The notes under the pieces were generated by a model. The model had not been told where the DNA came from. It did no database searches and worked only from the letters and a program-made list of their open reading frames with translations. Both the position numbers and the translations under genes were made by a program. Source: Desulforapulum sp034007745 (GTDB taxonomy: Bacteria > Desulfobacterota > Desulfobacteria > Desulfobacterales > Desulfobacteraceae). Taken from it: a stretch of DNA of 64,000 bases. This document shows, in pieces, positions 51,009-59,977 of this stretch; the first letter of the stretch is position 1; each line of letters begins with the position of its first letter. The DNA is taken from contig JAVEQI010000012.1 of the NCBI GenBank assembly GCA_034007745.1, positions 15,253 through 79,252 on the forward strand. Direction: 5' to 3'.

Positions 51009-51893
51009 TTAAACTTCGTCGGACACCAGGGCATCCACCCTGGAGACAAAGGCACGAAATACCCGTTCCCGGGTTGTGTTGATCCTGATCTGAAACGGGA
51101 TGCCGAAGAACCCGTGTTGTTCCTCCTGAAGCGCTTTGATCACAAGGTGGCCCCGAACCGACTGTGAGCAGGCATGGGTGCAGCTTTCACACCTAAGACA
51201 GCCCCACAGGGAGGCTTTTGCAGGAGCAATTCCAAGAGCATAGCACCGAATGAAATAAAGGGGATCAAATTCAGCACGGTCACATTCAGCGTTGGGAACG
51301 GTAAGTGGGCAGGCGCTTGAGCACTCCCTGCAGGTCATACAGAGGGTATGATTCATGGGATTGGCAAGGGAGCGTTTAGGGGACTTGATCCGCAAGGGTT
51401 CAGAAGGGATTGACGATACCCTGTGGGGAGTGGCCCACCGCTCCCAGCCCTCAGAAATCTCATCAAACCCGGGAGCAGAATCCCTTGCCAGTGTGTTGGC
51501 AAGAACCGTCACCAACTCCCGCTTGAGCTGTTCAATCTTCTCCATGGTCTGAATTGAAATTCTCTCCTCGGCCAGGGCCTTCTGCTGTAAGTTGGAAATA
51601 AGCAACCAGGGCTTCACATGGTTGGGGCAAAGATTGCCGCATCGCCGGCAGTCAAGGCAGTGCCAGATGGAGGGATCGGTCAGAATCATGGAAAGGTTTC
51701 CAATGTTTGCCAGATGGACGATCCTTCTTGGATCAAGCCCCCCCGGGCCCTGGGAAACAGGGCAGGATGAGGTGCAGATCCCGCAGGCGTAACATTGGGT
51801 GGAAAAAGAGCGGGGATCGGACGGGGATATTAAATTTTTCACATCCATTGCCAGATATTGCACCCCAGGTTTTATTGTATTAGTCCTTTTCAT
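51009..51893 (-). CDS. HdrC/GlpC-like iron-sulfur protein with four Cys clusters
   Basis: About 294 residues with four CxxCxxCxxxC-type motifs: CYACGICTSSCP, CLDCRRCGNLCP, CMTCRECSSACP and CLRCESCTHACS. Each pair resembles the HdrC ferredoxin module, so this is like a duplicated HdrC without the CCG domain. HdrC-type subunits carry electrons between flavoproteins and membrane or heterodisulfide-type enzymes in sulfate reducers. Here it heads a transporter operon, so it may help reduce the imported metal complex (for example ferric or cobalt centres); this is inference. The ATG at 51893 has AAAGGA before it. The divergent lysE begins 135 bases away. Confidence 0.85.
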   Translation of the reverse strand: MKRTNTIKPGVQYLAMDVKNLISPSDPRSFSTQCYACGICTSSCPVSQGPGGLDPRRIVHLANIGNLSMILTDPSIWHCLDCRRCGNLCPNHVKPWLLISNLQQKALAEERISIQTMEKIEQLKRELVTVLANTLARDSAPGFDEISEGWERWATPHRVSSIPSEPLRIKSPKRSLANPMNHTLCMTCRECSSACPLTVPNAECDRAEFDPLYFIRCYALGIAPAKASLWGCLRCESCTHACSQSVRGHLVIKALQEEQHGFFGIPFQIRINTTRERVFRAFVSRVDALVSDEV

Positions 51894-52028
51894 AAAATCC
51901 TTTGTAAAGTTAGATGTTTTAAGATAGCTTATCCGTGTGTGTTTTGCAACTTTCGGGTTAGGGATTGGCCCAATAAAACTTTTACCCCTAATGATCCCAA
52001 TTATAGGAAAAGCCGGAAAAGAAAGCCA

Positions 52029-52640
52029 ATGATATTGACATTTGCAAAGGGATTTGGCGTGGGTGCAGGGCTGATCATTGCGATCGGAGCCCAGAATGCC
52101 TTTGTGCTGAGCCAGGGAATCAAACGCAGCCACGAGTTCATCATACCCCTCATATGCAGCCTGTGTGACGCCATCTTAATCATCTGCGGAATCTGCGGTA
52201 TGGGGGCAATTGTTGCTGCAAACCCCGGTTTTGCAAGGATGGCCGCCTGGGGAGGTGCTCTGTTTCTCTTCTGGTACGGATTCAATGCCTTCAGGTCCGC
52301 CCTTAATCCGGGAAGCCTTGAAGCCGGTGATGGAACTTCCATAAGCCTCGGTGCAGCTGTTGCAACCACCCTTGGCCTGACGCTTCTCAACCCCCATGTC
52401 TACCTTGACACCGTGGTTCTCATCGGCGGTATCGGAAGTCAGTTCCATGGGCTTGATCGGCAGATGTTCGCCCTGGGCGCAGTTCTTGCCTCCTTTGTCT
52501 GGTTCTTTGCCTTAAGCCTTGGCGGAAGGATTCTTGCCCCCCTTTTCAAGCGGCCCGTATCCTGGCGAATCCTTGACTCCCTGGTCTGCGCCACCATGTG
52601 GACCATTGCGGTCTCCCTTGTGTTCCAGGCTTCCCAATAA
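52029..52640 (+). CDS. LysE/ArgO-family amino-acid exporter
   Basis: 203 residues with about six membrane helices. The N-terminal motif is GLIIAIGAQNAFVLSQGIKR, and TTLGLTLLNPHVYLDTVVLIG lies in the middle with the LNPHVYLD motif of LysE/ArgO. These export lysine, arginine or analogues from the cytoplasm. The ATG at 52029 begins the transmembrane protein directly; earlier in-frame codons would add an unlikely soluble tail. No LysG/ArgP-type regulator is next to it. It is divergent from the FeS gene. Confidence 0.9.
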   Translation: MILTFAKGFGVGAGLIIAIGAQNAFVLSQGIKRSHEFIIPLICSLCDAILIICGICGMGAIVAANPGFARMAAWGGALFLFWYGFNAFRSALNPGSLEAGDGTSISLGAAVATTLGLTLLNPHVYLDTVVLIGGIGSQFHGLDRQMFALGAVLASFVWFFALSLGGRILAPLFKRPVSWRILDSLVCATMWTIAVSLVFQASQ

Positions 52641-52751
52641 CACCAATGTTGGGTTTCATTCCTCAGCCCAACTTAAAACAAGCTGTCGATCTACCAATAT
52701 CTACTGCCCAGCAACCCCAGAAGTTTTGATTGTAAATATCAAAAAGGGGGG

Positions 52752-52933
52752 GGCAACAGCCGGTATCCCCTTGCTGAACATAAAAAACAAAGGGGATCAG
52801 ATTTTCGGACAGGACAAACCCACTTAACCGCAAATTGTCTGAGGGAGGCACGACCGAGTTTTTGCGGTTTGGGTTTGCCTGTTCGAAAATCCCCCGACTT
52901 TTTTGGTTCAGCAAGGGGATACCGACTGTTGCC
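52752..52933. repeat. 182-bp palindromic hairpin element (MITE/REP-like), complete copy
   Basis: Outer arms of 28 bases (52752-52779 and 52906-52933; GGTATCCCCTTGCTGAAC in the left) pair with one mismatch. Inner arms with GATTTTCGGACAGG, AAACCC and ACCGCAAA pair with TTTGCGGTTTGGGTTTGCC and GTTCGAAAATC. The central loop is about 25 bases. No open reading frame. Two half-copies occur at 5353 and 35115. The rest of 52641-53046 holds only the promoter region of the next gene. Confidence 0.8.
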
Positions 52934-53046
52934 TCTAGTGTAAAACCATAATTAGAACTGCTGCTGCAACCCACTATCTTTTGACACCTGCATGTTTTCA
53001 TTATATAAGATACTCTTTTATTCTAATTAAGGAGACAGGAACGACA

Positions 53047-53616
53047 ATGGAAAAAGGTAAGGTAAGCCGACGCATCCGCTACTTCATGGAAAAACGGGAG
53101 ATTGACCTTGCAGCCCTTGCAGGCCTGACAGGCCTCAAGCAGGACTTTCTCGACACCATGCTCAATGAAAATGTCTACCCCCCCCTGGGGCCGCTCATGA
53201 AAATTGCTAGAGCCCTCGGGGTCAGGCTCGGAACATTTCTGGACGATCAGGAGAGCGACGACCCCTTTATCGTGAGAAGATCAGAACGTGAGGCGGCCTT
53301 CAGCGTTCTCGGGGGCAAGGGCAAACCCGCAGCGCTGAACTTTTATTCCCTTGGCAGGGGCAAGACCGACCGTCACATGGAACCTTTTTTTGTGGAAATT
53401 CTTCCCGAATCGGCCAAGACTAAAGAGCTCTCCTCCCACGAGGGCGAAGAGTTCATAGCCGTTGTCAAGGGAAGCATAGAGATAATCTACGGCAAGGAAA
53501 CCCATGTGCTCAACCCCGGAGACAGCGTGTACTACAACTCCATAGTGCCCCATTATGTGAGCTGTGCCGGTGAGGAAAAAGCCGAAATCCATGCGGTCAT
53601 ATATATACCGGAATAA
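53047..53616 (+). CDS. XRE-family HTH-cupin transcriptional regulator
   Basis: 189 residues: an N-terminal helix-turn-helix (RRIRYFMEKREIDLAALAGL, LKQDFLDTMLNEN, PPLGPLMKIARALGVRLG) and a C-terminal cupin (SHEGEEFIAVVKGSIEIIYG, LNPGDSVYYNSIVPHYV). The family senses small ligands through the cupin. It stands 83 bases before an acyl-CoA synthetase gene on the same strand, so control of fatty acid metabolism is likely. AGGAG lies 11 bases before the ATG, a loose spacing. The cupin metal-binding His and Glu are partly present (SHEGEE, VPHYV). Confidence 0.9.
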   Translation: MEKGKVSRRIRYFMEKREIDLAALAGLTGLKQDFLDTMLNENVYPPLGPLMKIARALGVRLGTFLDDQESDDPFIVRRSEREAAFSVLGGKGKPAALNFYSLGRGKTDRHMEPFFVEILPESAKTKELSSHEGEEFIAVVKGSIEIIYGKETHVLNPGDSVYYNSIVPHYVSCAGEEKAEIHAVIYIPE

Positions 53617-53699
53617 GGGACAAGAGACTGAATACGGGCTGAAATCCTGCGCCACATTTGTGCAATTATTAATTTCCAAGCCCTCAAAGGAAAAACACC

Positions 53700-55352
53700 A
53701 TGACTGACATCAAACCTCTCCAGGAGCTTACCCTGGGACAGATACTCGACAAAACCGTTGAACGCTACCCGGACAACGAGGTCCTTGTCTATATTGACAG
53801 GGATTTCAGGCTCACCTATTCCGAGTTTTCAAAGCTTGTGGACGAGGTGGCCAGGGGCCTCATGGCCCTGGGCGTTAAAAGGGGGGAAAAGGTTGCCGTG
53901 TGGGCCACAAACATTCCCTTCTGGGTAACCTTGCAGTTTGCAACGGCAAAAATCGGGGCCGTGCTCCTGACCGTCAACACAAACTACAAACTTGCCGAGC
54001 TTGACTACCTGCTGAAACAGTCTGAAACAGAAAACCTCTTCATTATTGACGGGTTTCAGGACACCGATTATGTCAACACCGTGTACGAGCTTGTGCCAGA
54101 ACTTAAGACCCAGCAACGGGGCCATCTGTCATCCCCAACCTACCCCCATCTCAGGCGGGTCTGTTTCCTTGGCCAGGAAAAACACCGGGGCATGTATTCC
54201 ATACCCGAAATCCGGGCCATGGCCGCCATGGTTGACATGGACCAATACCGGGCAAGGCAGGATTCCCTCAATTGCCACGACGTGGTGAACATGCAGTACA
54301 CCTCTGGAACCACGGGCTTCCCCAAGGGGGTTATGCTCACCCACTACAACATCGGGAACAACGGATTCTGGATCGGCGAGAACCAGCAGTTTACAGAAAA
54401 GGACCGGGTCTGCCTTCCAGTACCGCTGTTCCACTGCTTCGGCTGCGTACTAGGCGTCCTTGCAGCAGTGACCCACGGCACGACCATGGTTATTCTTGAA
54501 GGGTTTGACCCCCTCTTGATCATGGGTTCCGTTGAACAGGAACGATGCACAGCACTTTACGGGGTGCCCACTATGTTCATTGCCGTTCTTGACCATCCCA
54601 TGTTCAAAAAATTCGACTTCTCCACCCTGAGAACCGGGATCATGGCAGGCTCCAACTGCCCGGTTCACGTTATGGAGCAGGTGATCGAGAAGATGAACAT
54701 GAAGGATATCACCATCTGCTACGGCCTTACCGAGGCAAGCCCCGTGATGACCTACACCAGGATCGACGACGATCTAAAGAAAAGGGTGGAAACGGTGGGC
54801 AGGGCCCTGCCCCACATGGAGGTAAAGGTCATCGACATCGACACGGGCGAGACCCTTGCCCCGGGCCTCCAGGGGGAGGTGTGCTGCAGGGGGTACAACG
54901 TGATGAAGGGATATTACAACAATCCTGACGCCACGGCTGAAGCCATTGACAAGGACGGCTGGCTCCACTCGGGGGATTTAGGCGTGATGGACAAGGACGG
55001 GTATCTATCGATCACAGGCCGCCACAAGGACATGATCATCCGGGGCGGAGAAAACATTTATCCAAGGGAGATCGAAGAGTTCCTCTACCGCATGGACGAT
55101 ATCAAGGATGTCCAGGTGGCAGCCGTTCCCAGTGAAAAATACGGAGAGGAGGTCGGGGCATTTATAGTCCTGAAGGAGGGCAGTTCCCTTGAGGAGAGCG
55201 ATGTCAAGGATTTTTGCAGGGGTAAAATCAGCCGGTATAAAATCCCCCGCTACGTAGCAATGGTCGATGGCTATCCCATGACGGCCAGCGGCAAGATCCA
55301 GAAATTCAAGCTCACAGATCTTGCCGACGAAATCTGGCCGGACCGGATTTGA
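53700..55352 (+). CDS. AMP-dependent acyl-CoA synthetase (medium/long-chain fatty acid type)
   Basis: 550 residues. ATP-binding P-loop MQYTSGTTGFPKGVMLTHYN, adenylate motif ICYGLTEASPVMTYTR, HSGDLGVMDKDGYLSITGR, hinge RHKDMIIRGGENIYPREIEE and the catalytic Lys near the C-terminus in MTASGKIQKFKL. It ligates fatty or related carboxylic acids to CoA, feeding beta-oxidation in a fatty-acid-oxidising sulfate reducer. The chain is complete. The regulator gene just upstream probably controls it. Confidence 0.95.
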   Translation: MTDIKPLQELTLGQILDKTVERYPDNEVLVYIDRDFRLTYSEFSKLVDEVARGLMALGVKRGEKVAVWATNIPFWVTLQFATAKIGAVLLTVNTNYKLAELDYLLKQSETENLFIIDGFQDTDYVNTVYELVPELKTQQRGHLSSPTYPHLRRVCFLGQEKHRGMYSIPEIRAMAAMVDMDQYRARQDSLNCHDVVNMQYTSGTTGFPKGVMLTHYNIGNNGFWIGENQQFTEKDRVCLPVPLFHCFGCVLGVLAAVTHGTTMVILEGFDPLLIMGSVEQERCTALYGVPTMFIAVLDHPMFKKFDFSTLRTGIMAGSNCPVHVMEQVIEKMNMKDITICYGLTEASPVMTYTRIDDDLKKRVETVGRALPHMEVKVIDIDTGETLAPGLQGEVCCRGYNVMKGYYNNPDATAEAIDKDGWLHSGDLGVMDKDGYLSITGRHKDMIIRGGENIYPREIEEFLYRMDDIKDVQVAAVPSEKYGEEVGAFIVLKEGSSLEESDVKDFCRGKISRYKIPRYVAMVDGYPMTASGKIQKFKLTDLADEIWPDRI

Positions 55353-55385
55353 AACAGGGTTCATCTATAAACTGTTACTCGATGA

Positions 55386-55577
55386 TCAAATCCCTGACGG
55401 GTTCAGGCTTGCGTTATTGACACTTTTGCTTGTTTTTATGTTTTCCAGCAGGAAGTCGTCAAAAGCATGGAGCCTGATAAAAGATTCAGACTCCAATAAC
55501 ACAAGCCTGACCCCATCATCCCGAATATAGACCAAAAAAACTTGATCATCGAGTGTAAGAGTTAGTTGGCCGGGCAT
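55386..55577 (-). CDS. Possible small hypothetical protein, 63 aa
   Basis: A frame with a fairly protein-like content (MPGQLTLTLDDQVFLVYIRD, then DDGVRLVLLESESF) but no recognised family and no good ribosome binding site. It lies in the 390-base stretch between the acyl-CoA synthetase and the convergent zraR gene. I keep it as a low-confidence gene. The rest of this stretch contains a hairpin and no other candidate. Confidence 0.25.
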   Translation of the reverse strand: MPGQLTLTLDDQVFLVYIRDDGVRLVLLESESFIRLHAFDDFLLENIKTSKSVNNASLNPSGI

Positions 55578-55656
55578 GCACCTGTAAGGGAACTTCCAAA
55601 AAACAATCTACGCATCCTGCTTGCCCTTTTGCCCGTTTTCTCTCGTTGTGATAACA

Positions 55657-55678
55657 GGCACATAGTTCAATATGTGCC
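55657..55678. terminator. Small hairpin downstream of zraR
   Basis: GGCACATA (55657-55664) and TATGTGCC (55671-55678) are perfect 8-base arms with a 6-base loop, about 70 bases past the zraR stop. Confidence 0.4.
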
Positions 55679-55746
55679 CATTGGTGCAACGAAGAAGATG
55701 GGTAAAAAGACAAGTCATGTGGTAAATTTTATTGTTTCCATGGCCC

Positions 55747-57117
55747 TTACGCTTTGCCGTAGAGCCTGAGTTTTTTGAGAAGGGTTTTCCGGGTGATGCC
55801 CAGACGCCTTGCAGCCTCGCTCCGATTGTTGTCGGCCGAGGCAAGGGTTTTGAGCACGGCCTCCTGTTCGATCTCGGCCAGGGGCCGGTCAACCGGATCA
55901 TACCCCTGGCTACTGCCTGCTCCCCCATTCCTGAGTTCTTGATCCTGCCTGATGAACGGCAGGTCAACAAGACTCAGGTAGTCCGATCTTGACAGGACAA
56001 CCCCCCGTTCGACGGAATTCATAAGTTCCCTTACATTGCCCGGCCATGGGTAGCGGATCATGGCGTCCATGGCATCGGGGGTAAAGCCCTTGACGTCCCG
56101 GCTGTTCTTTGCGGCAAAATGGCTTAAAAAATGAAGGGCAAGCTCGGGGATATCCTGGTTGCGAAACCGCAGGGGCGGGATCTCCAGATTGACCACGTTA
56201 AGCCTGAAAAACAGGTCCTGTCTGAATTTACCCTGGTCGATCATCTCCGTTAAATCCCGGTTGGTCGCTGCGATCACCCTCACATCAACGGGCACCGGTG
56301 TTTCGCTGCCAACCGGGGTCACCTCCCGTTCCTGGAGAACGCGCAGGAGCTTGGCCTGCATGGCAGAGTTCATCTCTCCGATCTCATCCAGGAGAATGCT
56401 CCCCCTGTGGGCGGCAAGGAAGCTGCCCTTTCTTCGTCGGTCCGCCCCGGTAAAGGCACCCCGCTCGTGGCCGAAGAGTTCAGACTCGAGAAGGGTTTCG
56501 GTTATGGCGGCGCAGTTTATCTTGACAAAGGGAAAATCTTTTCTTGCCGAATTGTGGTGAAGGGCTCCGGCGATGAGCTCCTTGCCCGTGCCTGATTCAC
56601 CGAAGATAAGAACATTGGCCTCAGACGGCGCTACCATCTCAACGGTTTCAAGCAGTGCAAGCATGGCAGGGCTGTTGCCGATGAGGTTCTCCCGGTTAAA
56701 CCGTTTGCCAAGGCTCTGCTTCAGGTTAAGATTCTCCTGTTTAAGTCCCAGGGTTTCGACCATGCGGGCCAGGGTCAGCTTGAGCTTTTCAAAATCAAGG
56801 GGCTTGGTAAGATAATCAACAGCTCCCCTTTTTAATGCGGTAACAGCCGTTTCCACGGAAGAATATGCGGTCATTATGATCACGGGAAGCGAGGGGTTGA
56901 ACCCATGGATCTCCTCAAGGGCCTCCATGCCGGACATGGTGATCATCTTCATGTCCATGAGCACAATATCAAACGGGGCTTTTTTCACCGCTTCAACCCC
57001 GGTTATCCCGTCATCGGCCACGGTCACCTCATACCCCCACCCGGTCATGAGTGTCTTGAGCATGGTTCTGTGACCGGCATCGTCGTCCACAACCAGTATC
57101 CTGTTTGTACCTTCCAT
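55747..57117 (-). CDS. zraR: Sigma-54-dependent response regulator, ZraR/NtrC family
   Basis: 456 residues: receiver domain (ILVVDDDAGH, phosphorylation Asp in IVLMDMKMITMSG, Lys in YLTKPLDF), AAA+ domain (about 140-380) with Walker A FGESGTGKELIAGALHH, the sigma-54 contact loop ELFGHERGAFTGADRRRKGS, Walker B SILLDEIGEMN, and a C-terminal Fis-type helix-turn-helix (NNRSEAARRLGITRKTLLKK). It should activate zraP from the sigma-54 promoter at 59346. It begins right after the zraS stop with no gap, so kinase and regulator are co-translated. Confidence 0.96.
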   Translation of the reverse strand: MEGTNRILVVDDDAGHRTMLKTLMTGWGYEVTVADDGITGVEAVKKAPFDIVLMDMKMITMSGMEALEEIHGFNPSLPVIIMTAYSSVETAVTALKRGAVDYLTKPLDFEKLKLTLARMVETLGLKQENLNLKQSLGKRFNRENLIGNSPAMLALLETVEMVAPSEANVLIFGESGTGKELIAGALHHNSARKDFPFVKINCAAITETLLESELFGHERGAFTGADRRRKGSFLAAHRGSILLDEIGEMNSAMQAKLLRVLQEREVTPVGSETPVPVDVRVIAATNRDLTEMIDQGKFRQDLFFRLNVVNLEIPPLRFRNQDIPELALHFLSHFAAKNSRDVKGFTPDAMDAMIRYPWPGNVRELMNSVERGVVLSRSDYLSLVDLPFIRQDQELRNGGAGSSQGYDPVDRPLAEIEQEAVLKTLASADNNRSEAARRLGITRKTLLKKLRLYGKA

Positions 57118-59064
57118 TTAATCGTTCTCCCCAGAGTTCCCACAGGCGATATTGATAAAAAAGGTGGTCCCCTTGCCCTCCTGGCTCTCCACCCTTATAT
57201 CTCCCCCCATGGCCTCGAGATTCCGGTGTACCATGGCAAGGCCCAGTCCGGTGCCCTTGGCCCTCGTGGTATAATAGGGGTCAAATATTTTTTCCATGTC
57301 AGCCCGGGCAATGCCTGAGCCGGTATCTTTCACCGCAACGGACAAGCAACCCCTTTCAACGATCGCCCTGACCTCAAGAATTCCGCCTTTGTCCATGGCC
57401 TGGATGGCGTTGAGATAGAGGTTCAAGAGAACTTGGTTGAGGCGGTCGGGGTCTGTAATCACACGGGTTTGATCCGTTTGAACGATCTTTTCGATTTTTA
57501 TTGATCTGTCGGCAAGGTCCTTTTCCACAAGCTTTAACGAATGGTCCACAAGATTCTTGACATCCACCCGTCTTGCAACCACGGGCAGGGGAGTTGCGAA
57601 CTCCAGAAGCTGGGTAACTGCCCGGTTGAGCCGTTCGACCTCATGGATCATTATGTCCGCCGTTGTTTTATCCTCCACAACATCCCTGTACCTCTCCCTG
57701 AAATAGGTGGCAAATCCCTTGATGGAGCTCAGGGGGTTTCGAATCTCATGGGCTACTCCTGCGGCAAGTTTGCCAACGGCTGCAAGGCGCCGGCTCCTTT
57801 CCAGTTCGTGCTTTAAAGCGGCAAGCTCGGTCAAATCCCTGAACAGGAAAAGATACCCAGACCTGCCCTGTCCGTCATCGGGTATGGGGGAAACAACTAC
57901 GTCCAGAACAAGAATTCTGCCGGACAGGGATGACAGGGCGACTTCCCTTGAAATTTTTTGATCGTTTTCACGTATGGTCCCAGCCATTTGAACAAGAACC
58001 GGGGGCAGGACGGGTTTGCCCCATTCCCCAAGAATTACCATGGCCTCTCTGTTACACGAGGTGATCCCAAAATCGTGATCCACCGCAATAAGACCTGCGG
58101 GCATGGTTTCAACAAGATTGTTGGAAAAAGCCCTGACCCTGGAGAGGGAAGACCGGGTGGACCGATATCCCTGGAGCATAAAAAGACCGACAATACCGGA
58201 ACCTGCGATGAGAAAAAGAACAATACCGTTGACCACAATATGGTTGACATACTCTTTTTTCCCGAACTCAGCTTCCTCCATGTCAAGGCCTGCAATGATG
58301 ATCTGGGGCCCCTGTTCCAGGCAATCGTCAGGGCACCTGGAGAAATGGGCGCTGAACCAGTCTGACCCTGGAGAATTATGGGAGGGATGCCTGGCGGCTT
58401 GATCACCTGGCGATGTTTTCAGATCCTGCAGTTCAGGCGCTGGCAGTTCAGGCCCAGGGGATTCAAGCCCCGGCAATTCCGGGTCGTTCGTTCTTTCAGA
58501 AGGTTCTCCCATGGCCCTGGAAATGCCCTGAACTTTACCGGCAGCCATCTTTCTGCCCATGGGCATGCCCCGTCCCGGACCGTGAAACCGCCTTGCCGGA
58601 GTGAACACCTTGAACACCTCAAAGGTCTTTACCCTATTTTCAGCGATGACCCTCCGATGGGAAACTGCCGTGCCGTCCCCCAGGGCATCTGTTTCGGGCA
58701 TCCCGGCATAAACAGTTCCGATTTTTTCAGGATCACTGTGGGCCAGGATCTTTCCGCCCAGAGTCGTTATCATCAGATAGCTCACCTCGGGCAGGAAGGC
58801 CGTTTCAGAGAGCAGACTCTGCACCTTTGGAGCACGCCACTTCATTGTCATCATCCCGGTTCGGGTGCCTGCCTCAAAGGCCCTGATCAAAAAGGTCCCC
58901 TTTGCCGTAAGCTTTTCAACCACCCTTGCGTCATGTTCCTTGATGTTGTCCATGGCCATGAGCACGAAAATGGACATGAGCACAAGAAGTACACCAGATA
59001 TGATAAACGGAGAAATTCCGATGGTTCTTTTTTTGGGGTCTGATATTTTTTTAAAATCTGGCAT
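57118..59064 (-). CDS. zraS: ZraS-like sensor histidine kinase
   Basis: 648 residues, longer than E. coli ZraS (about 460). N-terminal membrane helix (SPFIISGVLLVLMSIFVLMA), a periplasmic domain of about 230 residues, a second helix (VVNGIVLFLIAGSGIVGLFM), a PAS-like domain, then HisKA with HEIRNPLSSIKGF and the HATPase N-box LYLNAIQAM, G1 VKDTGSGIA and G2 TGLGLAMVHRNLEAMGG. Inside the periplasmic part is a Pro-rich repeat (PGPELPAPEL) and a Met/Gly segment (GPGRGMPMGRKMA) that may bind metal. It presumably senses zinc or envelope stress and phosphorylates ZraR. Confidence 0.93.
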   Translation of the reverse strand: MPDFKKISDPKKRTIGISPFIISGVLLVLMSIFVLMAMDNIKEHDARVVEKLTAKGTFLIRAFEAGTRTGMMTMKWRAPKVQSLLSETAFLPEVSYLMITTLGGKILAHSDPEKIGTVYAGMPETDALGDGTAVSHRRVIAENRVKTFEVFKVFTPARRFHGPGRGMPMGRKMAAGKVQGISRAMGEPSERTNDPELPGLESPGPELPAPELQDLKTSPGDQAARHPSHNSPGSDWFSAHFSRCPDDCLEQGPQIIIAGLDMEEAEFGKKEYVNHIVVNGIVLFLIAGSGIVGLFMLQGYRSTRSSLSRVRAFSNNLVETMPAGLIAVDHDFGITSCNREAMVILGEWGKPVLPPVLVQMAGTIRENDQKISREVALSSLSGRILVLDVVVSPIPDDGQGRSGYLFLFRDLTELAALKHELERSRRLAAVGKLAAGVAHEIRNPLSSIKGFATYFRERYRDVVEDKTTADIMIHEVERLNRAVTQLLEFATPLPVVARRVDVKNLVDHSLKLVEKDLADRSIKIEKIVQTDQTRVITDPDRLNQVLLNLYLNAIQAMDKGGILEVRAIVERGCLSVAVKDTGSGIARADMEKIFDPYYTTRAKGTGLGLAMVHRNLEAMGGDIRVESQEGKGTTFFINIACGNSGEND

Positions 59065-59209
59065 TGGCTAACCTTTATTCATATTAACTGAAAACTTAAA
59101 ATCAAAAGCAATTATAGTGCCAGGTTCCTATATAATCCCCACGAAGATTGAAACTCGAACAAATTCGCATCTTGTTTCTTGTCTCAAGTTTCAAGTTTCT
59201 TGACAAAGC

Positions 59210-59226
59210 TGGGTAATTTATACCCA
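59210..59226. promoter_or_regulatory. Candidate upstream activator site for ZraR
   Basis: TGGGTAATTTATACCCA has perfect 6-base arms (TGGGTA and TACCCA) and a 5-base centre. It lies about 120 bases upstream of the sigma-54 -24 element, a usual distance for an enhancer. A further half-site TACCCA occurs near 59252. The site is seen; binding is inference. Confidence 0.5.
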
Positions 59227-59345
59227 TAAATACCTTGTCATGGATACAAAATACCCACTTCCATATATCATAACCAATTCACGGCGGGAAGACAAAACAA
59301 CATTTAACATTGAATTACAACGACTTAATTGTTTCCACCACTCCA

Positions 59346-59361
59346 TGGCACACCCCTTGCA
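59346..59361 (+). promoter_or_regulatory. Sigma-54 (-24/-12) promoter of zraP
   Basis: TGGCACACCCCTTGCA fits the TGGCAC-N5-TTGCA consensus exactly, with correct spacing. It would start transcription about 12 bases after the -12 box and give a leader of about 90 bases to zraP. The adjacent NtrC-type regulator supports it. Confidence 0.85.
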
Positions 59362-59463
59362 AAGAACTATATCCAACTTCACAGGGCGTGGAGCCAGACA
59401 GCAAAACATAAACAGAATAAAATGTGGGAAAAAGGTCCTGGGACCACCACAAAGGAGAGTACC

Positions 59464-59946
59464 ATGAAAAAACAGATTGTTATAGTTACAGCGCTCGTAT
59501 TTGCAATAGTTGGATTTTCCGCAGCGGCATTTGCCTGGAACCACCATGGACAGGGGCAAGGACAGGGCCAGGGTAAAAGAGGAGGTGGAGCGGGATATAA
59601 CTGCGGCGCAGCTCCCATGGCAAACCTTACGGAGGCACAGCAAACCCAGCTTAAAGCGCTTCACCAGAAATTCATTGATGAAACAGCAGAGACAAGGGCT
59701 GCCATGCATGGAAAACAAGAGGAGATGAGAATCCTCATGCAGACTTCAAACCCGGATCAAAAAAGAGTTACAGACCTTGCCAATGAGACCGGTGATCTTA
59801 AAAAGGCTCTGATGGAAAAACGAATCAACCTTGCCCTTGAGGCAAAGAAAATTGCTCCAGAAATTAATTTTCCTGGATTCGGCAGGGGTTTTGAGGGAAG
59901 AGGAGCCATGGATTGCCCAAGGAGCGGCATGGGGTCAATGAATTAG
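59464..59946 (+). CDS. zraP: Zinc-resistance-associated periplasmic protein ZraP
   Basis: 160 residues: Sec signal peptide (MKKQIVIVTALVFAIVGFSA then AAFAW), a His/Gly/Gln repeat (NHHGQGQGQGQGKRGGG) likely to bind metal, a helical LTXXQ-type domain starting NLTEAQQTQLKALHQKF, and a Gly/Met end with CPRSGMGSMN. In E. coli ZraP is a zinc-dependent periplasmic chaperone that also represses its own kinase. AAAGGAG lies 7 bases before the ATG. Transcription from the sigma-54 promoter upstream, divergent from zraSR, completes the expected ZraPSR unit. Confidence 0.92.
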   Translation: MKKQIVIVTALVFAIVGFSAAAFAWNHHGQGQGQGQGKRGGGAGYNCGAAPMANLTEAQQTQLKALHQKFIDETAETRAAMHGKQEEMRILMQTSNPDQKRVTDLANETGDLKKALMEKRINLALEAKKIAPEINFPGFGRGFEGRGAMDCPRSGMGSMN

Positions 59947-59977
59947 ATAACAAGTATAGATCAAGCAGCTATAAATC

